DNA from: Buttiauxella selenatireducens
GTDB taxonomy: Bacteria > Pseudomonadota > Gammaproteobacteria > Enterobacterales > Enterobacteriaceae
Reading direction: 5' to 3'
DNA length: 64,000 bases
NCBI RefSeq assembly: GCF_031432975.1
Contig: NZ_CP133838.1
Location: 1,984,001-2,048,000, forward strand
Shown: in pieces, positions 8,774-17,576 of the stretch
How positions within the stretch are numbered: the first letter of the stretch is position 1
Layout of the letters: each line of letters opens with the position of its first letter
Position numbers and translations under genes: made by a program
Notes under the pieces: generated by a model
The model's input: the letters and a program-made list of their open reading frames with translations, nothing else
Databases searched by the model: none
Told to the model about the DNA's origin: nothing

Positions 8774-9761
8774 ATGACGATATCATTTTGTCAGTGCGTA
8801 ATTTGCAGACCCGCTTTAAGACGAAATACAGCTCGGTCACGCCCGTGGACGGTGTCACTTTTGATCTGAAACGGGGGAAACGTTGGCGGTAGTGGGGGAG
8901 TCGGGTTCAGGGAAATCGGTCACCAGCTTGTCGATTATGGGATTGCTGGGGAAAACGGGCAGTATCAGCGGCGGTGAGATCCACTACCGCGACCGCCAGC
9001 AGCAGGTCCACACGCTCAGCGAGTTTGCACCTGCTCAGTTTCGCAAAATTCGGGGAGCCGAGATTTCGATGGTGTTCCAGGAACCGATGACCAGCCTGAA
9101 CCCACTGTACACGGTGGGCGAGCAAATCATGGAGATGATCCGGCTTCATCAACCGATGTCTAAACAGCAGGCTCGTCGTCAGGCACTGGAAATTCTACAA
9201 AAGGTGGAGATCCCGGCGGCGGCAACAAGGCTGGATGATTATCCGCACTCGATGTCCGGTGGAATGCGCCAGCGGGTGATGATCGCCATGGCCTTGGCCT
9301 GCAACCCCTCATTGCTGATAGCTGACGAACCAACGACAGCTCTCGATGTGACGATTCAGGCGCAAATCCTCGATCTGTTAGAGCGCCTGCAACGCGAAAT
9401 GAACATGAGCATTATCTTCATCACTCATAACCTCGGGGTGGTGGCGCAAATCGCGCAAAACGTGCTGGTGATGTACGCCGGACGCGTGGTGGAACAGGCT
9501 CCTGTTGAACAACTGTTTAGCCAGCCCAATCACCCCTATACGCGCGGGTTACTGGCGTGTATGCCCGGCAGCCAGCAAAGTGCTGCGGGGCCACTGTATG
9601 CCATTCCAGGCAACGTTCCTTCGCTGGCGAATTTGCCAAAAGGCTGTGCCTTCGCACCTCGTTGCGACAGGGCAAAAGAGGTTTGCACACGCATCCCGCC
9701 AGAACTGCGCCCGACCGGGCCGTACGCATTCTCACGTTGTCTCAGGAGTGATGAGCTATGA
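8770..9761 (+). pseudogene. ABC importer ATPase, DppD type, one-base frameshift
   Basis: The natural start is the ATG at 8770, overlapping the amidohydrolase stop. That frame reads MNDDIILSVRNLQTRFKT to [10 protein letters not shown] and stops at the TAG at 8890-8892. Inserting one base in the GGGGGAAA tract at 8873-8880 restores [20 protein letters not shown], an intact Walker A, and a 330-residue DppD-type ATPase. The downstream frame holds Q-loop QEPMTSLNP, signature SGGMRQR, Walker [14 protein letters not shown] and the C-terminal CxxRC-type oligopeptide domain. Initiation inside the gene (GTG near 8892) would drop the N-terminal beta-strands. The cause is either a homopolymer sequencing error or a real inactivating mutation. 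Confidence 0.88.
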
Positions 9762-10729
9762 CAGAGCCGTTGCTGCAGGTGGTTAACTTATGCCAGCACT
9801 TTCCTGCCAAAGCGGGGCGCACCGTTTACGCAGTGAATGACATCTCCTTTACTATCAAACGCGGCAGCACGGTGGGTCTGGTGGGGGAATCCGGCTCCGG
9901 GAAAACTACCGCCGGGCGCTCTCTGTTGCGTCTTGTTGAACCGACTTCCGGGCAGATCCATTTTGATGGTGTTGATTTGCTCGCACTCTCCAGAAAAGAG
10001 ATGAACCGCTGGCGACAAAAAATGCAGATCATTTTTCAGGACCCGTATTCCAGCCTGAATCCCCGCATGAAAGTCAGCGATATTATCGGCGAAGCGCTGG
10101 ATACCTGCGGCTATCCGAAAGGGGAAAAACGGGCAGCCCGCATTGAAGAGTTGCTGATGCGAGTGGGCTTACAACCGGAACACGCCACACGTTACCCCCA
10201 TGAGTTTTCAGGCGGGCAGCGGCAGCGTATCGGTATTGCGCGCGCCATCGCGGTGGAGCCTGATTTTATTGTCGCGGATGAACCCGTTTCTGCGCTGGAT
10301 GTCTCTGTGCAGGCGCAGATACTCAACTTGTTAAGTGAGCTACAGCAGTCGCTGGGGCTTACGCTGCTGTTTATCGCCCATGATCTCAGCGTGGTGGAGT
10401 ATTTATGCGATGAGGTGATTGTGATGTATCTCGGGCGGATTATGGAACAAGGGCCGTGCCACGAGGTATATCGTCACCCTCGTCATCCGTACACTCAGGC
10501 GTTGCTTTCCGCCGCCCCCGTTCCAGATCCAACGCACAAAAAACCACGAATTGTGCTGAAAGGCGATATTCCCAGTCCTATTGATCCCCCCAGTGGCTGC
10601 GTGTTCCGCACCCGCTGTCAGTACGCCACCGAGGCGTGTGCCCGCGAGCTTCCATCTGCGCACACGCTAGACAATGGTCATGTGGTGCACTGCCTGCATC
10701 ATGCGTTAATCCCGTCATCGCCACGTTAA
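9758..10729 (+). CDS. ABC importer ATPase, DppF type
   Basis: This is the second nucleotide-binding subunit of the peptide-type importer, 323 residues, cytoplasmic. Walker A is [13 protein letters not shown] near residue 45, Q-loop [11 protein letters not shown] near 95, signature [13 protein letters not shown] near 150, Walker [15 protein letters not shown] near 172, and the H-loop is [12 protein letters not shown]. The C-terminal oligo_HPY region has the cysteine pattern [14 protein letters not shown]. It overlaps the preceding ATPase gene by four bases (ATGA), so the operon layout is intact even though its partner is frameshifted. Confidence 0.93.
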   Translation: MTEPLLQVVNLCQHFPAKAGRTVYAVNDISFTIKRGSTVGLVGESGSGKTTAGRSLLRLVEPTSGQIHFDGVDLLALSRKEMNRWRQKMQIIFQDPYSSLNPRMKVSDIIGEALDTCGYPKGEKRAARIEELLMRVGLQPEHATRYPHEFSGGQRQRIGIARAIAVEPDFIVADEPVSALDVSVQAQILNLLSELQQSLGLTLLFIAHDLSVVEYLCDEVIVMYLGRIMEQGPCHEVYRHPRHPYTQALLSAAPVPDPTHKKPRIVLKGDIPSPIDPPSGCVFRTRCQYATEACARELPSAHTLDNGHVVHCLHHALIPSSPR

Positions 10730-10739
10730 GGGGCCGTTT

Positions 10740-11201
10740 ATGTCGACACCGTATCAACAGCTCGCAAGTCTCGGGATCACGTTACCGGACTCGCCCGCAC
10801 CGATTGCCAATTTTGTCTCCCACGTGAAGGTGGGGAATTTGCTGTTTTTGTCCGGGCAAGGGCCAGTCGAAGCCGATGGCTTTAAACATACCGGCAAAGT
10901 CGGCGCGACGGTTTCTGTCGAGCAGGCATACCAGCACGCGCAGCTCACCGGTATTAATTTACTGGCAGTGACCCACGAAGCGTTGGGCGATTTAGGCCGC
11001 GTCACAAAAATCGTGAAAGTGCTCGGTATGGTCAATGCCGAAAGCGAGTTCAAAGAACACCCCGGTGTCATTAACGGGTGCTCTGATTTACTGGTCAATG
11101 TATTTGGCGATAAAGGCGTTCATGCCCGTTCTGCCGTGGGTTTTGCTTCACTTCCCGATCAAATCACCGTGGAAATCGAAGCGATTATTGCTTTTGAATA
11201 A
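10740..11201 (+). CDS. RidA/YjgF-like protein
   Basis: This is a 153-residue member of the Rid superfamily. Family members hydrolyse reactive enamine/imine intermediates released by PLP-dependent ammonia-lyases. The core pattern is GNLLFLSGQGPVE and, near the C-terminus, ARSAVGFASLPDQITVEIEAI, where the first Arg matches the substrate-binding arginine position of RidA. N-terminal STPYQQLASLGITLPDSP is typical of the longer YjgF-like subgroup rather than RidA proper. It lies between the ATPase gene and a SelA/DgaE-like PLP enzyme, which fits an imine-handling role in the same pathway (inference). Confidence 0.85.
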   Translation: MSTPYQQLASLGITLPDSPAPIANFVSHVKVGNLLFLSGQGPVEADGFKHTGKVGATVSVEQAYQHAQLTGINLLAVTHEALGDLGRVTKIVKVLGMVNAESEFKEHPGVINGCSDLLVNVFGDKGVHARSAVGFASLPDQITVEIEAIIAFE

Positions 11202-11216
11202 AACAGGAGAAAAGCC

Positions 11217-12416
11217 GTGAGCCGTTCCGATATCAGAGAGCGTTTGCAGTTACGCCCAGTGATTAATGTTGCGGGCACCATGACCTATTTAGGGTCGTCG
11301 ATTGTGGTACCCGAGGCCATTGAGGCAATGAATCAGATACTGCCTGAATTTGTCGAGATGGCAGATTTACAGCGCCATGCGAGTAAAGTGATTTCCCGAT
11401 TAACGGGCAGCGAAGCGGGTTTTATCACCACCTCCTGCGCCTCAGGGATTTCCATGGCGGTGGCGGGTTGTATGACGGGCGATGATCTGCTGGCTATTGA
11501 AAAACTGCCGCATTATCGCGGTGGCAAAAATGAAGTGATTGTTCAGGCCGGGCACCTGGTGAATTTCGGTGCACCGGTTGAGCAAGCTATTCGCCTGACC
11601 GGTGCCGAGGTGGTCAGCATCGGACAGGCGACAAGCTGTGCGCCTTATCAATTTGAAGGAGCGATAACCGAACGCACCGCTGCGGCGGTGTACGTTATTT
11701 CACACCATGCCGTTCACTATGGGCAGTTACCGTTGCCACTCTTTTGTGAAATTGCCCACCGCCATGGTGTGCCGGTCATTGTCGATGCGGCATCGGAATA
11801 TGATCTGCGCCGTTTCCTGGCTGAAGGTGCAGATATCGTGCTCTATTCCGGGCACAAATTCCTCGGCGGCCCAACTTCAGGCATTGTGGCAGGGCACAAA
11901 GATCGGGTTCGTCACGCCTGGCTGCAAAATCGGGGCCTGGCTCGTGGGATGAAAGTCGGCAAAGAGAACATTATTGGCGCGCTTGCCGCACTTGAAGCCT
12001 GGGAGAAGCGCGACCATCAGGGAATACGTTTGCGTGAAAAGCAGATTTTGCAATTGTGGGAAAATGGACTGGCCGGGCGAGTGGGTGTCAGTGTTTCGCA
12101 AGAAGCCGATCCGACCGACAATCCTCTGGATCGTTGCAAAATAGCGCTTAATCCAGAGCTGGCGCGTATTACGGCCTGGGATTTTGCCGCCGAGCTTGCT
12201 GCAGGCTCACCGCCAATCATTGTGCGCGACCACCTGGTCGAGCATGGTTATCTGTATCTTGATCCCTGCAATTTACACCCCGAAGAAGAACATATTGTTT
12301 TAAAACGCATCATTGAAGTGCTTGACCAGGCGGCTAACGCACCCACCGCGCGTGTAACAAGCTGGCAGGAAAGGGTAGCCAGTAAACAAAAGGCGCTATT
12401 ACAATGGCCCGATTAA
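11217..12416 (+). CDS. SelA/DgaE-like PLP-dependent enzyme
   Basis: This is a fold-type I PLP enzyme of 399 residues, related to selenocysteine synthase SelA and to D-glucosaminate-6-phosphate ammonia-lyase DgaE. The likely PLP lysine is K214 in [14 protein letters not shown], preceded by the PLP-binding aspartate in [10 protein letters not shown]-terminal [18 protein letters not shown] and [19 protein letters not shown] are family-like. The start is GTG at 11217 with AGGAG at 11205-11209. Being in one operon with a cog3964 amidohydrolase and a RidA-like protein suggests beta-elimination on a deacylated amino acid, but the substrate is unknown. Confidence 0.83.
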   Translation: MSRSDIRERLQLRPVINVAGTMTYLGSSIVVPEAIEAMNQILPEFVEMADLQRHASKVISRLTGSEAGFITTSCASGISMAVAGCMTGDDLLAIEKLPHYRGGKNEVIVQAGHLVNFGAPVEQAIRLTGAEVVSIGQATSCAPYQFEGAITERTAAAVYVISHHAVHYGQLPLPLFCEIAHRHGVPVIVDAASEYDLRRFLAEGADIVLYSGHKFLGGPTSGIVAGHKDRVRHAWLQNRGLARGMKVGKENIIGALAALEAWEKRDHQGIRLREKQILQLWENGLAGRVGVSVSQEADPTDNPLDRCKIALNPELARITAWDFAAELAAGSPPIIVRDHLVEHGYLYLDPCNLHPEEEHIVLKRIIEVLDQAANAPTARVTSWQERVASKQKALLQWPD

Positions 12417-12443
12417 TTCCTGTAGCAAGGGCTGGAGAAATCG

Positions 12444-13220
12444 ATGAGTGAAGTCAGTAACAAACGTTCTCGCACCAGTGGTATCGACAGGGCGTTACAG
12501 GTGCTTGATTTTTTGCAGCTTCAGCAACGACCCAGCACCTCCTATGAGATAGCCAAAGCGATTGATGCCCCTTTTTCGACCATCTATTCGGTAGTCGAAG
12601 ATATGGTCAGTAAATCGCTGCTGGAAAGGCAAAGCAATGGCCTGATTTGGTTCGGACCGCGATTGTATTATTACGGGCTGAGCTGGAGCCGACACCTTGA
12701 CCTATTGACCATTGCTACTCAGGAAATGGAACTGTTGAATGCGCAGTGTGGGGAAGTGGTTCAACTGTGTGGACGCGATAACGATGCCATGGTGGTACTG
12801 GCCATGGCGGAGGGTCACGACCATTTTCAGGTGGCCTCACGCACCGGAACGCGCATTCCGCTCAACTGGTCAGCTTCTGGCAAACTGTTGGTTGGGCATC
12901 TCCCATTTGAAGAAAAGCTAGAGCTGTTCAAGCGTTCGGCTCGTCAATCTCCCACCGGGCGTGCGGAAATTGATCCACAGGTTTTAGCCGAAGGGGCGAC
13001 GCTCGCTTTGCAGCAACGTTTATCGGTGCAGGCTGGAGAGTCCGACTTTTCTGTAGCCTGCATTGCCGCACCGGTATGTGATACGAATGGAGCCTGCCAG
13101 ATTACCGTTTCCATTGTGGTGCCCTTTAGCAAGCTGGAGCAGACCACTCCAGATCTTCGCCAACTGGTGCAACTGAGTGCGGAAAATATTGAGAATCGTC
13201 TGGGTTGGCGGAATCCCTGA
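12444..13220 (+). CDS. IclR-family transcriptional regulator
   Basis: The 258-residue protein has an N-terminal winged helix-turn-helix (SGIDRALQVLDFLQ, then TSYEIAKAIDAPFSTIYSVVEDMVSKSLLERQ, residues 12-60) and a C-terminal IclR effector domain (NWSASGKLLVGHLP near 145, VACIAAPVCDTNGACQITVSI near 205). It follows the PLP enzyme by 27 bp on the same strand and is probably the local regulator of the 4195-12416 operon. The effector is unknown. It ends 28 bp before the convergent murR-like gene. Confidence 0.88.
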   Translation: MSEVSNKRSRTSGIDRALQVLDFLQLQQRPSTSYEIAKAIDAPFSTIYSVVEDMVSKSLLERQSNGLIWFGPRLYYYGLSWSRHLDLLTIATQEMELLNAQCGEVVQLCGRDNDAMVVLAMAEGHDHFQVASRTGTRIPLNWSASGKLLVGHLPFEEKLELFKRSARQSPTGRAEIDPQVLAEGATLALQQRLSVQAGESDFSVACIAAPVCDTNGACQITVSIVVPFSKLEQTTPDLRQLVQLSAENIENRLGWRNP

Positions 13221-13247
13221 GGTTTTTCAGGTTCAAATTCAGCCCGC

Positions 13248-14135
13248 TCAGGTTAATTTATCGACCAGATTACGACTCTGCTCGATCATCTTCATCCCTT
13301 CAATTTCGTTACGCTGAAGCAGAGCCATGAACAGTAAATCGGTCACGCATAGCTGTGCGCTGCGAGATGAAATGGACGAACTGCGCCAGCGCTGTTCGTC
13401 TGCAACCGTGTCGATACAGTAATCGGCTAGTTTTCTCAGTTCACTCTCCTGCAGGGACGTTATCGCCACCACAGCGGCACCTTTCGATTGGGCAACCTCA
13501 GCCGCAAGCAGCACTTCCCTACGTTGGCCGGAGAAAGATATCGCCAGCATCACATCCTGACGAGTCAGGGCTTGTGCAATGGTGAGTTGTACGTGGCTGT
13601 CGGTTTCAATCAGGACATTAAAGCCAATTTTCATCAGCTTCCAGGCGAGGTCTTTTCCCACAAGAGAAGAACCCCCGATGGCAACGATGTGAATGCGTTT
13701 CGCAGCCTGTAGCAGCCCAATAACCTTTTCAAGCTGGTCGGTATCAAGGCTGTCCGTTGTTTTTTGGATGGCGTTAAGCTTTTCATTGAGTAGCTTATTT
13801 GCCACGTCGAGAAGGGGATCCTGGCTGCTGATATCGTTGTGCAAATGGGGTGAGTGTTGCTTACGTTCGGTTACCTGTTTCCCCCACTCCTCCGCCAGCG
13901 CCACTTTTAACTTTGTGAAGCCCTGAAGCCCGAGCTTTTGGGCAAATTTGACAATGGCCGACTGGCTAACGCCGAGCGTTTGGGCCAATTGTTGTGAAGA
14001 AAGCTCTTTTAAAGCATCGGGACTATCAATGATGAAAATCGCAATTTTGCGCTCTCCGGGGTAAAACGGTCCATATTTTCGATCAATTTTTGACGGTACA
14101 GCACGGCGTTTCTCCACAAAAAATCGCTCGATCAT
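13248..14135 (-). CDS. murR: MurR-type RpiR-family repressor of murQP
   Basis: The 295-residue regulator has an N-terminal HTH_6 domain (ELSSQQLAQTLGVSQSAIVKF near residues 45-65) and a C-terminal SIS sugar-phosphate domain (IHIVAIGGSSLVGKDLAWKLMKIG, RRSSSI-like RWRSSSISSRSAQ near 250). It aligns along its length with E. coli MurR, which represses murQP until N-acetylmuramic acid 6-phosphate is bound. I prefer the ATG at 14135; a TTG at 14159 would add eight residues. It is divergent from murQ across a region with a CRP-like site and inverted repeats. Confidence 0.85.
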   Translation of the reverse strand: MIERFFVEKRRAVPSKIDRKYGPFYPGERKIAIFIIDSPDALKELSSQQLAQTLGVSQSAIVKFAQKLGLQGFTKLKVALAEEWGKQVTERKQHSPHLHNDISSQDPLLDVANKLLNEKLNAIQKTTDSLDTDQLEKVIGLLQAAKRIHIVAIGGSSLVGKDLAWKLMKIGFNVLIETDSHVQLTIAQALTRQDVMLAISFSGQRREVLLAAEVAQSKGAAVVAITSLQESELRKLADYCIDTVADEQRWRSSSISSRSAQLCVTDLLFMALLQRNEIEGMKMIEQSRNLVDKLT

Positions 14136-14213
14136 TACCTTCTCGTGATTGAAAGGCAACCTTCAAAAGACGGATTTGAAGAAATTACTGAATAGTGTTT
14201 GACCGATAAAATG

Positions 14214-14229
14214 TATGAACCATGTCACA
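14214..14229 (+). promoter_or_regulatory. CRP-like site upstream of murQ
   Basis: TATGA-ACCATG-TCACA matches the CRP consensus TGTGA-N6-TCACA at nine of ten positions. In E. coli the murQP operon depends on cAMP-CRP, which fits. It lies 122 bp before the murQ start. Confidence 0.55.
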
Positions 14230-14238
14230 TTTAACTGC

Positions 14239-14257
14239 AAGGAATTAAATATTCCTT
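14239..14257. promoter_or_regulatory. Inverted repeat, candidate MurR operator
   Basis: AAGGAAT and ATTCCTT are perfect 7-bp arms around TAAAT. A second near-palindrome, GAATCATTAATTATTC, lies at 14271-14286 (14 of 16 symmetric). Two dyads between divergent murR and murQ are the expected layout for MurR operators, but assignment is by position only. Confidence 0.45.
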
Positions 14258-14351
14258 TTAATTGATTATTGAATCATTAATTATTCCATTTAAAGGCTGG
14301 GCACTGGAACTTTAACGTTGCCATTTGGCATGAACAAATAGCGAGACAATA

Positions 14352-15263
14352 ATGATGAAAATCGATTTAACAACCCTGACTACCGAAGGTCGCAATACTC
14401 ACAGTGAAAACATCGACATGCTGTCTACCGAAGAGATGCTGCGGGTCATCAACCAGGAAGACCAAAAAGTGGCGCTGGCCGTTGAAAAGGTGATCCCGGC
14501 TATCACTCAGGCAGTCGATGCTATCGTTGCAGCTTTCCAGGAAGGAGGGCGCTTAATTTACTGCGGTGCGGGCACTTCAGGTCGCCTTGGAATTCTGGAT
14601 GCCAGCGAATGCCCTCCAACCTACGGCACGCCGCGCGAGCAGGTTGTGGCGCTGATTGCGGGTGGCCACCAGGCCATTCTTCAGGCCGTTGAAAATGCAG
14701 AAGATAGCCTGACGATGGGCGTGGACGATTTAAAAAACCTGCAATTCAGTCAAAAAGATGTACTGGTAGGGATTGCCGCAAGCGGTCGTACACCTTACGT
14801 CGTCGCAGCACTCAACTATGCCAACAGCCTGGGCGCAACCACCGTTGCGCTGACCTGCAATGCGGGCAGTGAAATCACTCAAATAGCAAAGATTGCCATC
14901 ATGCCTGTGGTAGGCGCGGAAGTGGTTACCGGGTCCTCACGTATGAAAGCCGGTACCGCACAAAAACTGGTACTGAACATGCTGACCACCGGAGCGATGA
15001 TCCGCAGCGGCAAGGTCTACGGCAATCTGATGGTGGACGTGGAAGCGACCAATCTGAAGCTCGTTCAGCGTCAAATCAACATCGTTATGCAGGCTACGGA
15101 TTGCGACCAGCAGACGGCCTCGGATGCGCTGGCTGCCTGTGATGGCCACTGCAAAACCGCCATCGTTATGGTGCTGGGTAAGTTGACCGCCGCGCAAGCT
15201 AAACAACTGTTAAATGATAACAATGGCTTTATTCGCAAGGCGTTAGCCAATACGGAGATCTAG
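14352..15263 (+). CDS. murQ: N-acetylmuramic acid 6-phosphate etherase MurQ
   Basis: MurQ cleaves the lactyl ether of MurNAc-6-phosphate, giving GlcNAc-6-phosphate and D-lactate, in cytoplasmic cell-wall recycling. The 303 residues hold a SIS domain with [23 protein letters not shown] (written in two parts: [11 protein letters not shown] near residue 63, then [12 protein letters not shown]), [12 protein letters not shown] near 140 and [16 protein letters not shown] near 194, all matching E. coli MurQ. The start is ATGATG; the second ATG at 14355 is equally possible. The murP gene follows after two bases. Confidence 0.95.
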   Translation: MMKIDLTTLTTEGRNTHSENIDMLSTEEMLRVINQEDQKVALAVEKVIPAITQAVDAIVAAFQEGGRLIYCGAGTSGRLGILDASECPPTYGTPREQVVALIAGGHQAILQAVENAEDSLTMGVDDLKNLQFSQKDVLVGIAASGRTPYVVAALNYANSLGATTVALTCNAGSEITQIAKIAIMPVVGAEVVTGSSRMKAGTAQKLVLNMLTTGAMIRSGKVYGNLMVDVEATNLKLVQRQINIVMQATDCDQQTASDALAACDGHCKTAIVMVLGKLTAAQAKQLLNDNNGFIRKALANTEI

Positions 15264-15265
15264 CA

Positions 15266-16708
15266 ATGGCGAAGATTACGGAACAATTAATTGCCACGAT
15301 CCTGCAGTTGGTCGGCAATAAAAATAATATTCAGACCTGTGGGCACTGCATGACTCGCCTGCGTTTGACACTCAATAACGACCAGTTGATTGAGCATGAC
15401 AAACTCAAGGCGCTGGCTGGGGTGCTGGGAGTGGTTAACGGTGACGATCAGTTGCAAATCATCCTTGGGCCCGGCAAAGCGCAAACCGCTGCTGAAATGA
15501 TGAACACGATGCTGGCTAACGGAGCGGACGCAGCCTTTGAGCAGCCGAGCGTGGGTTCCGTTGCCAGTGACACTAAACAGAAGATGAAGGCAAAACAAAA
15601 CAGCGTAGTGCATCAGTTCCTCGCTAAGTTTGCCACCATCTTTACGCCACTGATCCCGGGCTTTATCGCCGCGGGTATGCTGCTGGGTTTTGCGACGCTG
15701 ATCGAACAAAGCCTTCTGGCGGACGCCGCCGTGAAGAATGCAACCATCGTGCATATCGTGGGTTACATGAAGATCTTCGGCAAGGGTTTGTTTACCTTCC
15801 TGCCTATTCTGATTGGTTATAACGCACAGAAAGCCTTTGGCGGTTCGGGCGTAAATGGGGCGATTATCGCTTCTTTATTCCTGCTGGGTTACAACCCAGA
15901 AGCGACGGTGGGATATTTCTCCGGCATTGATAACTTTTTCGGCATGGGCATTGATCCGCGCGGTAACATTATTGGTGTACTGATCGCGTCTATTCTGGGC
16001 GCGTGGATCGAGCGTCAGATCCGTAAAGTTGTCCCTGATAACCTGGATATGATTGTCACTTCACTGCTGACGCTGCTGATCACCGGAGCGTTGACCTTTA
16101 CGCTGATCATGCCTTTTGGTGGCGAGCTGTTTAAAGGGATGTCCTGGCTGTTCCTGCACTTGAACGGTAACCCGTTTGGCTGTGCAATTCTTGCTGGGCT
16201 GTTCCTGATTGCGGTGGTGTTTGGCGTTCATCAGGGCTTTATCCCGGTCTACTTTGCGCTGATGGACGTGCAGGGCTTTAACTCACTGTTCCCGATTCTG
16301 GCGATGGCTGGCGGTGGGCAGGTCGGTGCAGCACTCGCGCTTTACTACCGCTCAGCTAAGCATTCCATGACACGTAATCAGGTGAAAGGGGCGATTATTC
16401 CTGGCCTGCTGGGCGTTGGCGAACCGCTCATCTACGCCGTAACTTTGCCACGCGTTAAGCCATTCGTAACGGCCTGTCTCGGCGGCGCGTGCGGCGGTTT
16501 CTTCATCGGCCTGGTGGCATGGCTTGGTCTGCCGATTGGCCTGAACACCGTATTTGGCCCGTCCGGTCTGGTTTCTCTGCCGTTGATGACATCCGCCCAG
16601 GGTATCTATGCCGGTATGGGGGTTTACGCAGCGGGAGTGCTTATCTCCTACGCTAGTGGCTTCATTATTACGTGGTTCTTTGGATACAAAGACGTTGATC
16701 TGACATAA
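15266..16708 (+). CDS. murP: PTS N-acetylmuramic acid transporter subunit IIBC MurP
   Basis: MurP imports and phosphorylates N-acetylmuramic acid at the inner membrane, delivering MurNAc-6-phosphate to MurQ. The 480-residue protein has an N-terminal EIIB domain with the phosphocysteine in [10 protein letters not shown] (residues 25-34), a linker near 100, and an EIIC domain with about ten hydrophobic segments ([37 protein letters not shown]). It has no IIA domain, as in E. coli MurP, which borrows Crr. A strong terminator follows. Confidence 0.94.
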   Translation: MAKITEQLIATILQLVGNKNNIQTCGHCMTRLRLTLNNDQLIEHDKLKALAGVLGVVNGDDQLQIILGPGKAQTAAEMMNTMLANGADAAFEQPSVGSVASDTKQKMKAKQNSVVHQFLAKFATIFTPLIPGFIAAGMLLGFATLIEQSLLADAAVKNATIVHIVGYMKIFGKGLFTFLPILIGYNAQKAFGGSGVNGAIIASLFLLGYNPEATVGYFSGIDNFFGMGIDPRGNIIGVLIASILGAWIERQIRKVVPDNLDMIVTSLLTLLITGALTFTLIMPFGGELFKGMSWLFLHLNGNPFGCAILAGLFLIAVVFGVHQGFIPVYFALMDVQGFNSLFPILAMAGGGQVGAALALYYRSAKHSMTRNQVKGAIIPGLLGVGEPLIYAVTLPRVKPFVTACLGGACGGFFIGLVAWLGLPIGLNTVFGPSGLVSLPLMTSAQGIYAGMGVYAAGVLISYASGFIITWFFGYKDVDLT

Positions 16709-16716
16709 GATCGAGG

Positions 16717-16758
16717 GCAGGCGGCATCCCCCAAAACTCACGTTGCCGCCTGCTTTTT
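16717..16758 (+). terminator. Rho-independent terminator of murQP
   Basis: Arms GCAGGCGGCA (16717-16726) and TGCCGCCTGC (16744-16753) are followed by TTTTT. The remaining bases up to 16855 hold nothing I recognise. Confidence 0.85.
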
Positions 16759-16855
16759 CGAGGCTATTTGCACCTCACCTGTTGGCACTTCAGCGATATC
16801 TTTTACCAGAGGCTGTCACTGCATTATTACTGGGTTGCCCCACGATGCACCCAAA

Positions 16856-16889
16856 CAAAAAAGCCCGCTTAAGTTTCCTTAAGCGGGCT
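16856..16889 (-). terminator. Terminator of the tRNA-Asn gene
   Basis: Arms AGCCCGCTTAAG and CTTAAGCGGGCT form a perfect 12-bp stem with a 4-nt loop. On the minus strand a T-run follows (AAAAAA on the plus strand). Confidence 0.88.
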
Positions 16890-16897
16890 CTCGAATT

Positions 16898-16973
16898 TGG
16901 CTCCTCTGACTGGACTCGAACCAGTGACATACGGATTAACAGTCCGCCGTTCTACCGACTGAACTACAGAGGA
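16898..16973 (-). tRNA. tRNA-Asn (GTT)
   Basis: The minus strand reads TCCTCTGTAGTTCAGTCGGT at the 5' end and ends GAGGAGCCA, 76 nt with encoded CCA. The anticodon loop CTGTTAATC gives anticodon GTT, and acceptor arms TCCTCTG/CAGAGGA pair. In E. coli an asn tRNA gene lies next to nac, and the same neighbourhood is seen here. Confidence 0.97.
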
Positions 16974-16990
16974 ATCGGTTAACGGGGCGC

Positions 16991-17019
16991 ATATTAGCGA
17001 GGCGTTTCAGGCTTGTCAA
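16991..17019 (-). promoter_or_regulatory. Sigma70 promoter of tRNA-Asn
   Basis: On the minus strand TTGACA (17014-17019) is 17 bp from TAATAT (16991-16996), followed by a G+C-rich discriminator GCGCCCC typical of stringently controlled stable RNA promoters. Confidence 0.88.
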
Positions 17020-17163
17020 AGCCTCTCATCACGCTGTTGGTTCGTTTGCTGATAAAACAAGCAAACCGCCTCGTTTGACGCCACAGACATATCTTTACAG
17101 CACATTAGTTGCCAAACGGAGGTGACGGGCTAAGATATGCGGTTCAAATGGAGTGAAGAATTC

Positions 17164-17529
17164 ATGTTAAAACAGCAGCAAATCGCAAAGTGGTTTTTGT
17201 TCCTGGCTTGTCTGGTGGTGTTAGTGTGCACCGCGCAGCGCATGGCCGGGATGCATGCTTTGCAAATGAAAGCTGCTCAGAGCGTGATGCTGACTCAAAA
17301 CAGTGTTTCCGATGCTGATGAAGCATCAGCGGTGACGCCTTGTGAATTGAGCGCTAAATCGCTCCTTGCCTCGCCGCCGGTGCTGTTTGAAGCTGCGCTG
17401 TTTATCTTCAGCCTGATCGTGACGCTGCTTGCACCATTGTTGTCGAGATCTTCCTCCCTTGTCCCCGTTCGAGAATTTTCCTCCCCCACGCTCAGAGTCC
17501 ATCTGAGATTTTGCGTATTCCGTGAATGA
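17164..17529 (+). CDS. scsA: ScsA, suppressor of copper sensitivity protein A
   Basis: This is a small inner-membrane protein, 121 residues from the ATG at 17164 (an alternative start at 17137 adds nine). It has a hydrophobic segment near residues 11-30 (WFLFLACLVVLVCTAQRMAG), a periplasmic stretch with VTPCELSAKSLL near 60, and a second segment near 80-97. The pattern and position before scsBCD match Salmonella ScsA. Its biochemical role is not settled; the scs operon confers copper tolerance and redox protection. Confidence 0.82.
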   Translation: MLKQQQIAKWFLFLACLVVLVCTAQRMAGMHALQMKAAQSVMLTQNSVSDADEASAVTPCELSAKSLLASPPVLFEAALFIFSLIVTLLAPLLSRSSSLVPVREFSSPTLRVHLRFCVFRE

Positions 17530-17576
17530 AACCGGCTGTTTAACACAGTTCGATAATTCATTTATGGAGAAAAAAT

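Noticed and set aside
16743..16982. 79-codon plus-strand open frame
   Set aside because: It runs antisense through the tRNA-Asn gene and its terminator and has no ribosome site; chance frame.
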